From positions 1-44,622 of the forward strand of contig JBBRQD010000040.1 in the NCBI GenBank assembly GCA_038227045.1: a DNA stretch of 44,622 nucleotides. Reading direction: 5' to 3'. Each line of letters begins with the position of its first letter. Position 1 is the stretch's first letter. Position numbers and translations under genes: made by a program. The notes beneath the pieces were generated by a model. The model did not search any database. It saw nothing but the letters and a program-made list of their open reading frames with translations, and was not told where the DNA came from. Of this stretch, positions 18,972 through 27,994 are shown piece by piece. Source of the stretch: JANXLS01 sp038227045 (lineage in GTDB: Bacteria; Planctomycetota; SZUA-567; H5-PLA8).

Positions 18972-20666
18972 TTATCCCTTGAACATCTCCCCCCATTTTC
19001 GCCCCATGAACGATCCCGCCGCCAGCAGTGCGAAACTCAAGAAAATCAGCGCGACGAGTCCCAGCGCCGAGGCGAGCTGATCGCCGTTGCCTGGGTTTCC
19101 GAAGAGCATGTAGATCGCTTTGGTCAGCGGAAAATCCTGCGGTTTGGCCGCGAGCACGATGGAGTCGGAGACTTCGAGCATAGCGAAGGAAAACGCCAGG
19201 ATTGCGCCCGCCGCCACGTTGGCCGAGATCAGCGGCAGCGTTACTTTCTTGAGTACATTCAACGGACGCGCGCCGAGATTGGACGCGGCTTCCTCCAGTT
19301 GCACCGGCGTCTGCTCAAGCCCCGCCGCGCACGCCCGGACAGTGTACGGCAGCCGCCGGATCGTGTAGCTCAGGATCAAGAAGGCTCCGGCGCCGAGCCA
19401 CGACATCAGCGGCGCGTATGCTCCGATGTAGCCGAACGCCAGCACCAAGCCCGGCACCGCCAGCGGCGCGATGGAGAGCACGTCGACCACTCTGCTCCAC
19501 CACCCGCGTCCGCGCGCGATGGCCCACGCACAGGCGACGCCGATCAGTACGTCCGCGAGCGTGCTGAAGAACGAATATATCAGGCTGTTGCGCATACCCG
19601 TCGCCGCGAGATTGCTGCCGAGCGCCTCGCGCATGTTGCGCAGCGAATACGTTTCAGGGAGAGCGGTCATGAACCAGCGGTCGCCGAGCGCGTTGAGCAG
19701 TACGGACAAATGCGGCATGATCGCCGCGGCGATGACCGCGATATGCAGGCCGACGGCAAGTGCATTCATGCGCGGCGACAACGGATTGGGCGCGGCGCGC
19801 GTCTGGCCTTTTACTCCGCCGGCCGATGAAAAGCGCTTCGATTTCGCCACCCACTGCGTGAGCGCGAACAACGCCAGTACGATCAGCGTGGCGACCGTTA
19901 CGAGCGCCGGCGCAGCGGGATTGCTGTGCTGTTCGTTGGCCAGCGCGTAAATCTGCCGCGCGACCGTGTTCTGAAATCCGAAGATCAGCGGCGTGCCCAA
20001 ATCCATGAACGCGCCGACGAACACGAGGCTTCCGCCCGCGACCAACCCCGGCACGGAGAGCGGCAGCACCACACGCCGAAACGTCTGCCACGGGGTCATG
20101 CCGAGATTTTTCGACGATTCCAGCAAGGCGGGATCGATGCTGCCGATCGAGGCCGCGAGATTCAAATAAAGGAGCGGGTAGAAATGCAGCGTCATCACCA
20201 GCACGCAGCCCATCAAGCGGTAGTGGTCGAGGAAATCGACGGGCTGCGCGGAATCGACAAGCCCGAGTTGCATCAGGACAAGATTGAACGTGCCATACTT
20301 CGCCAGCATCCGGCGCAAGCCGATCGCGCCGACGAACGGCGGAATGACCAGCGGCAAAAGCAGCAGCGAGCCCAACAGACTCTGCCATCGGAAGTTCGTT
20401 CGTGCCTGAAGAAATGCCAGCGGATATGCGACCGCGCAGCAGGCCAGCGTCGCGGCGGCGGCCAGCGCGAGACTGTTGAGCATCCAGCGCCATTGCGGCG
20501 CGTCGAATTCGAAAAGGCGGGCGATGTGCCGCAGCGTCAGCGCGCCGTCGCTCCAGACGGATTCCTTGAGCGCGCAGAAGAGCGGATAAAGCAACGCCGC
20601 GAGAAAAAACAACGCGAGCGCCACCGCGACTCCCGCGGGGAGATATTTTTCGACGGTTCTGCGCAT
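18972..20666 (-). CDS. ABC transporter permease with two fused membrane domains (FbpB/AfuB type)
   Basis: A 564-residue protein with about 12 membrane helices. Each half carries an inner-membrane permease signature that docks the ATPase: ESSKNLGMTPWQTFRRVVLP at about 183-202 and LEEAASNLGARPLNVLKK at about 457-474. This duplicated layout is typical of ferric-iron (FbpB/AfuB) and related permeases. The longer frame starting at 20714 begins inside a palindrome, so ATG at 20666 (MRRTVEKYLPAG) is preferred. No ATPase or solute-binding protein lies next to it, so its partners must be encoded elsewhere and the substrate is unknown. It follows the sugar dehydrogenase gene by 64 bases. Confidence 0.88.
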   Translation of the reverse strand: MRRTVEKYLPAGVAVALALFFLAALLYPLFCALKESVWSDGALTLRHIARLFEFDAPQWRWMLNSLALAAAATLACCAVAYPLAFLQARTNFRWQSLLGSLLLLPLVIPPFVGAIGLRRMLAKYGTFNLVLMQLGLVDSAQPVDFLDHYRLMGCVLVMTLHFYPLLYLNLAASIGSIDPALLESSKNLGMTPWQTFRRVVLPLSVPGLVAGGSLVFVGAFMDLGTPLIFGFQNTVARQIYALANEQHSNPAAPALVTVATLIVLALFALTQWVAKSKRFSSAGGVKGQTRAAPNPLSPRMNALAVGLHIAVIAAAIMPHLSVLLNALGDRWFMTALPETYSLRNMREALGSNLAATGMRNSLIYSFFSTLADVLIGVACAWAIARGRGWWSRVVDVLSIAPLAVPGLVLAFGYIGAYAPLMSWLGAGAFLILSYTIRRLPYTVRACAAGLEQTPVQLEEAASNLGARPLNVLKKVTLPLISANVAAGAILAFSFAMLEVSDSIVLAAKPQDFPLTKAIYMLFGNPGNGDQLASALGLVALIFLSFALLAAGSFMGRKWGEMFKG

Positions 20667-20680
20667 GGGTCGATCAAGTG

Positions 20681-20721
20681 TTGGAAAGTGGATGGGCCGG
20701 GGCGGCCCAACCACTTTCCAA
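20681..20721. repeat. Perfect-arm palindrome between two minus-strand genes
   Basis: Eleven-base arms TTGGAAAGTGG (20681-20691) and CCACTTTCCAA (20711-20721) enclose a second stem GGGCC/GGCCC. No T-tract follows on the minus strand, so it may act as an mRNA stabiliser or processing site, or may be a dispersed palindrome, rather than an intrinsic terminator. Confidence 0.7.
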
Positions 20722-20730
20722 CTCCTTTCC

Positions 20731-23169
20731 TTACTTCATCGAACGTATCCATTCTTCGATCAGCTTTACCGCGTCGGCGTCCGGAATTGCCGTTGCCAGT
20801 TGCGGCATTTGTCCGGGGCCGCGGATGGACATTCGGTGGAGCAGCACTGACCGTTCCGGGTGGCCGGGCACGATCAGGCGCGCATCGGGGATGCCGAACG
20901 TGTCGTGCTGCGGCGTGGCGTCGATGAGCATCCGCTTCTGCGGTTCGGCGTAGAAATCGAGATTCATCAGCGAATTTCCGCCTGCGGCGTCCGTGTGGCA
21001 TTGCGCGCAGTTGGCGTGAAGATATGCGCGCGCGCGCAGTGTAATATCGGCCTTTGAATCACTCGGTTCGACAAGTTTTTTGTACTCGTCGAGCGGCTTG
21101 GCAAGCGCGCTCGCGAAACGTGCCGGTTTGTCCTTTAGCAGCGCCGTTTGAATTCTACCCAGCACTTTCATCCATTTATAGCGCGGCCCCCTCCAATAGG
21201 TGGGCGCCCAATCCAGGAATTCGGTGGTGGATAAATCCGCCGCGGCAGTCGCGCCCGGAAGAAGAATTTCAAATGCGGCCAGCCGTGTCAGGAAATCGCC
21301 GCGCGGCATCAGCGGCCGATGTCTCACCGCGCGTCGGAATTCGTTGAGGTGCTCGTAGCAGTTTACTTTCAGCACGCCGATGTGTTCGAGCGTGCGCAAT
21401 TGGTTGTCTTTCACGCCGCCGTAATCGTGAATTTTGTTCATCTGCAATTCGGTCAGCCCGAGCACCCAGTTCGCGGCGCGCGTGTGGCAGACCATGCATT
21501 CGGCGCGGCTGGGATAGTGCCACTTCAATTCGCTCTCGCCCCGCCCCGCCCCGAGCGCGATTTTGTAGGAGCGATCCGCGCCGTCGTTGCCGACGAGTTC
21601 CGCGTCGGTCTGCGCGTCGTTCCACAGATACGAATAGCCCGCCCATTCGCCGTTCTGGCGCGTGAGCAACCGCGTTTCGATGTGCCGCCGCGATTGCGGA
21701 TTGCCTTGCTCGGTTTCGATGGCAAACGACTTCACGAGCACCGCGCCGTCCGAAAAATTCCAACCGCGCCAGCCGGTGGCTTCGATCTGCTCGTTGCCGG
21801 GCAGCGCGATGAAGCGCTCTTTGAAGGCTCCGTCCGACCACAGCGGCGCGTTCACTGAATACGGAATCAGCGCCGGGTCGATTTTGTGATCTTTGACTGA
21901 GGCGAACAATCCCGTCTCGCTCAATTTCGTGGGAAATTTCGCCGGATTCGCGTCTATCGGCATCGTCTCGAACGTGTACAGCCCGCCGAGATGATCGACA
22001 ATCAGCAGTTCGCCGGCGGTGTCCAAACCAAAGCCGACGATCTGCAACCGCGTGCGCGCAATTTCGCGGTGCCACTCCGTTTTTTCGCCGCCGGCCTTGA
22101 TGCCCCAGATTTTGCCCGTCGAATAATCGCCGTAAATGTAGACGCCTTCAAGCTCCGGAAATTTCGCGCCGTGGTAGACGACGCCGCCGGTGATCGAGCG
22201 CGCTTCGCGGTGATGGTGCTCGGCCGTCGGCATCGAGATCGGTTCCGGCCCGATCTTGCGATTGGCCTGAAACACGTGGCCGCCTTCGTTGTGGCTCCAG
22301 CCGTAATTCGAGCCCTTCTTGATGAGGTAAACCTGCTCCCACAAATCCTGGCCGTTCTGGCCAACCCAGAGCTGATTCGTTTTCTTATCGAAGGACATGC
22401 GCCACGGGTTGCGCATGCCGTACGTCCATGTTTCAGGGCGTGTGCCTTCACGGCCGACGAAGGGATTGTCGGGCGGGATACCGTATGGTTTTCCGTTCTC
22501 GGAACGGTGCGGATCGATGCGCAGCACTTTCGAGTGCAGCGCACCGAGATTTTGTCCCATGTTGTCCTTGTCGGAGTCGGACGTGCCGTCGCCGGACGTG
22601 ATGAAAAGCATGCCGGCGTTGTCGAATCCCAGGTCCGCGCCATTGTGACCGTTGCTGGGCCATTCGAGCACCACGACTTCGCTTTTCGGATCGCAGCCAA
22701 ACGGCGCGTCGCGTGAAATCGTGAAGCGCGAAACACGGTCGACTTTGTCTTTGGGCTCGGAGTCGGGGCCGTTGCTGCCGATGAAAATGTGGCCGTTCTT
22801 GAGGTAATCGGGATCGAACGCGATGCCATAGATGATGCGATCGATCTTTAGAATCGTCTCGTTCTTCGATGGATCTTCGGCATCGACGACGCGTAGAATT
22901 TTACCGGGACCGACGTAGCCGCCGACGTGTTCGATGACGAACAGATTCTTCGTGCCGGGTTCCGCGTTGGCCCACAGCGGTTGTTTGAAAGTCTGTTTCG
23001 GCAGCGTGCGCACGGCGCGGTACGGCGGGGCTTTGTCCGGCGAGCCGATGACGTGCGAGGTGGTCCAGAGGGTGCGTTTTTCGATGCCGTAGGGGGCGGC
23101 GTCGTTGGCGCGGGCCAGGGCGATGGTGAACAATAGAAATACAGTGGTGATTTTATACATATATTGCAC
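20731..23169 (-). CDS. Secreted glucose/sorbosone dehydrogenase-like propeller fused to a two-CXXCH cytochrome-like region
   Basis: An 812-residue exported protein. After a signal peptide (MYKITTVFLLFTIALARA), residues about 30-400 form a six-bladed sugar-dehydrogenase propeller with typical segments (FAFDPDYLKNGHIF-like, GDGTSDSDKDNMGQNLG, YGMRNPWRMSFDK, EGVYIYGDYSTGKIWG). The C-terminal half has two haem c attachment sites, C558-MV-C561-H562 and C721-AQ-C724-H725. It resembles the large family around TIGR03806. It probably oxidises a sugar or related alcohol in the periplasm and passes electrons to its own haems. GTG at 23169 has GGAG nine bases upstream; ATG at 23160 is the alternative. 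It is likely part of the 18972-27772 carbohydrate locus. Confidence 0.88.
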   Translation of the reverse strand: MQYMYKITTVFLLFTIALARANDAAPYGIEKRTLWTTSHVIGSPDKAPPYRAVRTLPKQTFKQPLWANAEPGTKNLFVIEHVGGYVGPGKILRVVDAEDPSKNETILKIDRIIYGIAFDPDYLKNGHIFIGSNGPDSEPKDKVDRVSRFTISRDAPFGCDPKSEVVVLEWPSNGHNGADLGFDNAGMLFITSGDGTSDSDKDNMGQNLGALHSKVLRIDPHRSENGKPYGIPPDNPFVGREGTRPETWTYGMRNPWRMSFDKKTNQLWVGQNGQDLWEQVYLIKKGSNYGWSHNEGGHVFQANRKIGPEPISMPTAEHHHREARSITGGVVYHGAKFPELEGVYIYGDYSTGKIWGIKAGGEKTEWHREIARTRLQIVGFGLDTAGELLIVDHLGGLYTFETMPIDANPAKFPTKLSETGLFASVKDHKIDPALIPYSVNAPLWSDGAFKERFIALPGNEQIEATGWRGWNFSDGAVLVKSFAIETEQGNPQSRRHIETRLLTRQNGEWAGYSYLWNDAQTDAELVGNDGADRSYKIALGAGRGESELKWHYPSRAECMVCHTRAANWVLGLTELQMNKIHDYGGVKDNQLRTLEHIGVLKVNCYEHLNEFRRAVRHRPLMPRGDFLTRLAAFEILLPGATAAADLSTTEFLDWAPTYWRGPRYKWMKVLGRIQTALLKDKPARFASALAKPLDEYKKLVEPSDSKADITLRARAYLHANCAQCHTDAAGGNSLMNLDFYAEPQKRMLIDATPQHDTFGIPDARLIVPGHPERSVLLHRMSIRGPGQMPQLATAIPDADAVKLIEEWIRSMK

Positions 23170-23189
23170 TCAGTCCGTCTCCAATTCCC

Positions 23190-23315
23190 TCGCACAAAGG
23201 CACAAAGAACACCAAGAACCACAAAGGGTAGATCGAAAATCGAACGGAAGATAAGATGCAGACCCAATATAGTGCATTCTTTGTGCTTCTTGGTGTTCTT
23301 TGTGCCTTTGTGCGA
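23190..23315. repeat. Long inverted repeat of the 'CTTTGTGCCTTTGTG' type
   Basis: Arms of about 37 bases (23190-23226 and 23279-23315) are inverted copies with a single difference. They are built from short internally repeated units (GCACAAAG...). The 52-base spacer has no ORF. The same word family is, to my recollection, scattered in many environmental genomes. It separates the CBM9 gene from the dehydrogenase gene on the minus strand. Confidence 0.75.
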
Positions 23316-23346
23316 ACCAATTTCAACAGCTGTGAGCGGCTACCCT

Positions 23347-24246
23347 CTACTTGAACTTCAACACCGCGTAATCTTCGTAGCGGTGAAAACTCTGCTGTTT
23401 CAGCGGGGCGCATGTCGAGAGTTCCGGTTCTTCGTTGTCGATTGAATAGTCGTAGCGGCAGAGGGCGAATTTCCAGGTGTCGCCCGCTTTCGGCATGCCG
23501 CCTGTTTTGGCGAAATCGGTCCATGGAATGCGCCCTTCGACGATCCAGCCGATGTCGCGGTCGGAATCGTTGTTGAGCGTGGTGGCGCCGCGCAGTGCGA
23601 CTTTTGTTTCGAGATGAAAATTGGAGTTCTTAATCCAGCGCCGCGGACCGCCGCTGCCGCGCGACGGGATGAACATGTCCAGCGTTGCGTTCTGCGCATT
23701 GACCTCGAATTCGTAATACGCGAGCTTCGTCTCCGACGGCTTGAAAAACAGTTCGAAGACATCGTTGTTCCACGTGTCGCCGTTGTGTTCCGTGACATCG
23801 GCGAAGACGTCGGCGTCGTCCATTTCGGCGATGAAATAAAGGTACTGGTCGTCCCACAACAGCCGCGCGGCCGTCTTGGTTTTGGCGGGGTGATTGGGTC
23901 CGCGCCAGGGTTGCGCGAATTTTTCGATAACCTGCGCGTCGCGCCATGCCGGATCACTCGGGCTGCCATCGATTGTAATGGCACTGACGGCGCGGCGGCA
24001 TTCGAAGACGTTCTCAACCGATTCGAAGGTTACCTTGGCCGGACCCGGCTCGATTTCGGGTTGCTCCGCGTCGCGGTTCATTCTTTTCAATTCAGCATAC
24101 GTCCTTGCTTTGCCCGCCAGATCGCTTTTGCTCATGTCGTACCACATCCACACGAAGAGGGCGGCGAGGAAGAAGAAGACCGACATGACCACGATAGGCA
24201 CGGCGGACGATGAGCCGCGCGGGGCAAGATTTTTGATTGAGGGCAT
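23347..24246 (-). CDS. Membrane-anchored CBM9-like carbohydrate-binding protein
   Basis: A 299-residue protein with one N-terminal membrane helix (about 18-38, PIVVMSVFFFLAALFVWMWY) and a short linker. A C-terminal CBM9-like beta-sandwich spans about 80-299, with DGSPSDPAWRDA, RLLWDDQYLYFIAEMDD and DTWNNDVFELFF as landmark segments. CBM9-like domains bind sugars or sit beside sugar-acting enzymes. ATG at 24246 is chosen because AGGAG lies six bases upstream; an upstream ATG at 24282 overlaps the end of the previous gene and lacks such a site. It follows the glycosidase-like gene by 19 bases and is probably cotranscribed with it. A similar domain occurs in the giant protein at 813-10028. Confidence 0.85.
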   Translation of the reverse strand: MPSIKNLAPRGSSSAVPIVVMSVFFFLAALFVWMWYDMSKSDLAGKARTYAELKRMNRDAEQPEIEPGPAKVTFESVENVFECRRAVSAITIDGSPSDPAWRDAQVIEKFAQPWRGPNHPAKTKTAARLLWDDQYLYFIAEMDDADVFADVTEHNGDTWNNDVFELFFKPSETKLAYYEFEVNAQNATLDMFIPSRGSGGPRRWIKNSNFHLETKVALRGATTLNNDSDRDIGWIVEGRIPWTDFAKTGGMPKAGDTWKFALCRYDYSIDNEEPELSTCAPLKQQSFHRYEDYAVLKFK

Positions 24247-24265
24247 GAATTCTCCTGATGAAATT

Positions 24266-27200
24266 CTATTCGCCAAGACCAAATATTTCTATCGATCCGT
24301 CGGCAAATCCAAAAACGATTTCTTTTTCAACGCCTGCCATCGCGGTGATATCCTGATAAAAATTTCGCGTGATTTTCTTTGTGCCGTCCTTGTTTCTGAC
24401 GTTAATTTCGCCGCCCCAAAAGGCGATCACCTCCCAGTTACCGATGACCGCGGCCATTTTTGCAATGCGGTCCGGGCGTTGATTGTCTTTGAGCAGCTTC
24501 TGCACTTCAGGACTCGGCGCGGGCGTCGCAGCCTTCACGGCGGCGGCATATTCCGCGGGCGGCACTATTTTTGTCGTGTACGCTTTTGCGCCTTCGGGAA
24601 GGGTGTTTTCCGATCCATCGTGAGAATACACGGTCATTGTTTTGCCGTCGATTTTTATTGCCTCGACCCGATCCGCGACTTTGGGGTTCTTAAAGACAGG
24701 TTTGTATCTCAGCATGGATTTCGCCGCCGGAACGATTTCGCATTTGAGTGGCAGCGCCCACTTAGTCAACGGGTCCATTCCCGCAATAGCTTCATATAAG
24801 GAGCCGACAGCCTCGGCCATACCGGCTTCGTCGTAGGCGATCAGCGTCAATGATTGCTGGCCCCGGCCGACGCCTTCGTGCTGCCAGGCGACCATGCCGC
24901 GACCGTTGCCTGGAAAACTACCGGCGGTGGGTTTGTAGGGTAGGAAGCGTTCGTCGTTCAGATATTTAATGATTGCGTTGTCTTCGGGATTGCCGAATAG
25001 AATCACGGGGCCGCGCACGGCGAAGCCGGCTTCTTTTGGATTCGTTCCGCCTTCGCCGGGTTTGGATCGTCCGGCACCCAGCCCGCACCAGGTCTTGGCT
25101 TCTTCTTCAGTCAGGACGCGCGTCTTAGATGCCTCGGCGATATCCATGATTTTGCAATTCACGTTCCACGGCTTGAGGATTTTGATGAGCCGTTCCGCCG
25201 CCGCGTCATTGAACGCGCTTTTTCCTTTGACGATTGTCACGTCTTGATAAAGCCGCGCGAAACGGAATGCGTTTTGGCGATCGTTCGACGCAAAAACAGC
25301 GCGTTGCGTAGCGCCGGCGATGGCCGAAAAGCGCGCGGGGGGATGATAGTCGAAACTGACTGGGGTCAGACCATCCAGACCTTCGGTATTCAATAGATTG
25401 AAAGCCAAAATCGCCCATTTTCCGGCAATGTCATTTGCAGCCAAAGGCAATTCCACCGCCACCGTTCCGTTTTCCGTGGAGCGATTGAGCACGAACCGGT
25501 CGCCATGAAGCGGGTCTTGCACAACTATTTTCAATGGAATCGGTCCGCCGAACACATTGCCTCCTTTAAGTTCAACAGTGACGTTGAACGACACTTTGAT
25601 CGGCGAATCTTCCGCCGTCATCGTGCGTGCGACTACCGGCGTGGAAATTAGAGGGCTGCGAATTTCCTCTTTCGTCCGCGCAAACACGCGTATTTGTCCC
25701 GGTCCGAAACGAAAGATACCGGTGAGCTTTCCGTCCTTCTTTTGAAACTCCTTTACGAGTCCCGTGCCGGTGCTGGCGTCGTAGACGGGCCGGCCGTCGT
25801 CGGGAATTGAGATCGTGGCCGTGACCGCTTTCATCGAGAGGTACTTGCCTTCGGCTTCGTCCCACGACGCGTTGACCGCGAAGAGGTATTCGATGTCGCC
25901 GCTCGCCTGGCGCGAAGCCGCGATTCCGGGTTGATCGCATTCGAAGACTGGCTTGATTCCGGCTTTGTCAAATTCGTTTTTGATTGCGTTTGCCAGGTTT
26001 TGCGCGCCTTGGAACCATTTGCCCATTGTTTGGAATGGAGCCATGTCTTTGTAATTTTTCGCTTTCGCCAGCTCGTCGATTTTTTCCTGATCGGGCATGC
26101 GCGGGGCGACGGGAAGCTTTGTTGCGCCTTTGATTTCGACGGTGCTGTCCGCCGTTATCAGAACCAGTCCGCCCATTGCGGCGAAATCTTCGAGCGCGGC
26201 GATTACTTTGGGGTCGAGATAGTCGAGCGAGGTAAGCAGCGCGGCTCTGTGATCGTTGGCGAGGGTGCCGTCGATAATATCTTCGTCGAGCACGAACATG
26301 AAAGGATTTTGCAGGACTTTTCCAGCGAGATACATCAGGGGCAGATTGCGACCGTGCGGGATGGCATGGGCGTAGTTGTCGTTCATGTTTTTTGTCTGCG
26401 CGTGAATCGCCTGCGAGAGCGAATAGAGAATCGCGACCGGCGGTTTGGTGACGGGCATGTGGTTGAAGATGGGGCCGAGTTTTGCCATGAGCTGATTGGA
26501 TTCGACGACGCCCTGGCGCGGCCCGGCGTTCTTTGCCGGTTCGATGTCGGGTGGCGAGATCATGCCCTGGATGTTGGTCATGAACGAAAGGTATTGTTCG
26601 AGTCTGAATTCGTCGGCGGTGGTGTTTCCGTACCAGCACGGCAGGTACCAATTGGGTTTGACGAAGTCGCGCGCGCGCGCCATTTCGAGCGTGAACGAGG
26701 GGTTGAAATAGCCGGGGCCGTAATCGTGGTATCCGCCGTGTCCGCTGATGATCGGCAGGCTGCGGTCGACGTTGAAATAATAGCCGTCGGTGAAGGCCGA
26801 GCAGCCATACTGGCTTTGATTGACGGAGAGAAAATCGGAGCGCACGAAGCTCACGCCGAATTGGGCTTCTTTCCAGGCGGAGTCCATGAAACCCAGTTTC
26901 CAGTGTGCCCAATGGTCCCACGCTTTAACGTTCTCAGGATTGTTCGGGTCCACCTTCTTAAAGTAAATCGGCGGATGGCCGAATGCGGCTTCGTAGGCTC
27001 GATGTTGAGCAGGCACGGCATGCGGGGTCATCACGCCGGCGTCGTCTTTTTCCCACGTCAATCCCGGTTCGTCGTAAAAGTGCACGCCCTGAACATTGGG
27101 TCTCATGCGGTCCATCATGGCTTCGCGCACGACGCGCACGGTGCCGCCTTTTGTGACGTAGGGATCGGACCAATCGCATTCGCTGCGGATGTCCATCTGA

Positions 27201-27772
27201 TGCGCGCCGCCCATCGTACAGCAGCTCATATAATCGACGCCGGCGCGGATCAGGTTGGCGTTGTCGTCCTTGCCGTAGTGCCCGTAAAAGAGGTTGAATC
27301 CGAGGCTGTCCTCGCCTTGCACGAGCTGCTCATTGCCTTCGGCGCGTCCCCAATTAATGAGCTTGAATTCGCTCTTGCGAATGTGGCTGGCCACGTCGAT
27401 TTCAGCTTTGGCGCTCGCGCCATGCGCGCCGACTTCGACCGCGTATTTGCCCGGACGCAGGAGCCAGCCGTTGATGTGGTAATGTTCGGTTGCGGCAAAC
27501 GTCTTGCCGTCTCCAGGGACGGCGGGAAGTTCGAAGGTTGCGGTGATCTTGCTTTGGTCTTCGACGCCGGCGAGAGTCAGCGTCAATGTTGCGGCCGGGA
27601 TCGCCGCGGGCGCATTTCGAAGAACGGAAATATCGATCCATTCGTTGGTTTGAAAAGCGGTGCGATTTTGCGGAAAGAGGATTTTCAAGTCCGCATCGGC
27701 GGCATGCGCCGCCATCCGCGATGCCGAAAGAATGAGTATCAGCACGAGCGTGCGTGTTCGGTTCATTTGCAT
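24266..27772 (-). CDS. Large secreted glycosidase-like protein
   Basis: A 1168-residue exported protein (signal peptide MQMNRTRTLVLILILSASRMAAHAADA). After an N-terminal beta domain, residues about 140-640 look like a TIM-barrel glycoside hydrolase region with a following Rossmann-like domain, as in GH42-type enzymes. Candidate acidic residues lie in GVHFYDEPGLTWE and SFVRSDFLSVNQSQ. The C-terminal third is beta-rich, with a segment GNWEVIAFWGGEINV resembling propeller blades. I cannot name the GH family or the catalytic pair. ATG at 27772 is preferred because GGAG lies four bases upstream; the frame reaching 27817 starts inside a palindromic repeat. It heads the minus-strand carbohydrate locus. 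Confidence 0.72.
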   Translation of the reverse strand: MQMNRTRTLVLILILSASRMAAHAADADLKILFPQNRTAFQTNEWIDISVLRNAPAAIPAATLTLTLAGVEDQSKITATFELPAVPGDGKTFAATEHYHINGWLLRPGKYAVEVGAHGASAKAEIDVASHIRKSEFKLINWGRAEGNEQLVQGEDSLGFNLFYGHYGKDDNANLIRAGVDYMSCCTMGGAHQMDIRSECDWSDPYVTKGGTVRVVREAMMDRMRPNVQGVHFYDEPGLTWEKDDAGVMTPHAVPAQHRAYEAAFGHPPIYFKKVDPNNPENVKAWDHWAHWKLGFMDSAWKEAQFGVSFVRSDFLSVNQSQYGCSAFTDGYYFNVDRSLPIISGHGGYHDYGPGYFNPSFTLEMARARDFVKPNWYLPCWYGNTTADEFRLEQYLSFMTNIQGMISPPDIEPAKNAGPRQGVVESNQLMAKLGPIFNHMPVTKPPVAILYSLSQAIHAQTKNMNDNYAHAIPHGRNLPLMYLAGKVLQNPFMFVLDEDIIDGTLANDHRAALLTSLDYLDPKVIAALEDFAAMGGLVLITADSTVEIKGATKLPVAPRMPDQEKIDELAKAKNYKDMAPFQTMGKWFQGAQNLANAIKNEFDKAGIKPVFECDQPGIAASRQASGDIEYLFAVNASWDEAEGKYLSMKAVTATISIPDDGRPVYDASTGTGLVKEFQKKDGKLTGIFRFGPGQIRVFARTKEEIRSPLISTPVVARTMTAEDSPIKVSFNVTVELKGGNVFGGPIPLKIVVQDPLHGDRFVLNRSTENGTVAVELPLAANDIAGKWAILAFNLLNTEGLDGLTPVSFDYHPPARFSAIAGATQRAVFASNDRQNAFRFARLYQDVTIVKGKSAFNDAAAERLIKILKPWNVNCKIMDIAEASKTRVLTEEEAKTWCGLGAGRSKPGEGGTNPKEAGFAVRGPVILFGNPEDNAIIKYLNDERFLPYKPTAGSFPGNGRGMVAWQHEGVGRGQQSLTLIAYDEAGMAEAVGSLYEAIAGMDPLTKWALPLKCEIVPAAKSMLRYKPVFKNPKVADRVEAIKIDGKTMTVYSHDGSENTLPEGAKAYTTKIVPPAEYAAAVKAATPAPSPEVQKLLKDNQRPDRIAKMAAVIGNWEVIAFWGGEINVRNKDGTKKITRNFYQDITAMAGVEKEIVFGFADGSIEIFGLGE

Positions 27773-27779
27773 TTCTCTC

Positions 27780-27858
27780 CAGAGCCGCGCACGTAAGTAA
27801 GCGGCTTCATTTTGCATGGCGAGACAATCTTTGCCGCTTACTTACGTGCGCGGCTCTG
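27780..27858 (+). repeat. Dispersed palindromic element, family 1 copy A
   Basis: Perfect 26-base inverted arms (27780-27805 and 27833-27858, beginning CAGAGCCGCGCACG) surround a 27-base spacer. The reverse complement of a second copy at 36439-36519 aligns with it end to end, spacer included. It lies between the divergent glycosidase-like and RidA genes, only eight bases upstream of the glycosidase start. Confidence 0.9.
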
Positions 27859-27873
27859 ATTGGACACAACGGT

Positions 27874-27970
27874 GTATTCCAAAGAATACAACGGACAGCG
27901 CATAGTAAAAGGAAAACAGAATCATTTTTCGTTTTACTTTGCGTTGCATCGTCTTAGCGTCGTTGTATTC
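27874..27970. repeat. Imperfect inverted repeat between divergent genes
   Basis: GTATTC at 27874-27879 pairs with GAATAC at 27884-27889. The segment GAATACAACG...AGTAAAA matches, imperfectly and inverted, the segment TTTTACTTTGCG...CGTTGTATTC ending at 27970. It occupies the upstream region of the RidA gene and could overlap its promoter. Confidence 0.35.
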
Positions 27971-27994
27971 AAAAAGTACAGGAGAATCATCACA

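Noticed and set aside
25931..27796. 621-codon plus-strand frame opposite the glycosidase-like gene
   Set aside because: Antisense shadow. The minus-strand frame has a signal peptide, ribosome-binding site and domain structure, while this one has low-complexity His/Val-rich sequence.
27817..27817. Upstream start for the glycosidase-like gene (and likewise 36462, 20714 and 40742 for other genes)
   Set aside because: These starts lie within palindromic or dispersed repeats and give N-termini encoded by repeat sequence. Downstream starts have better ribosome-binding sites or match family N-termini.
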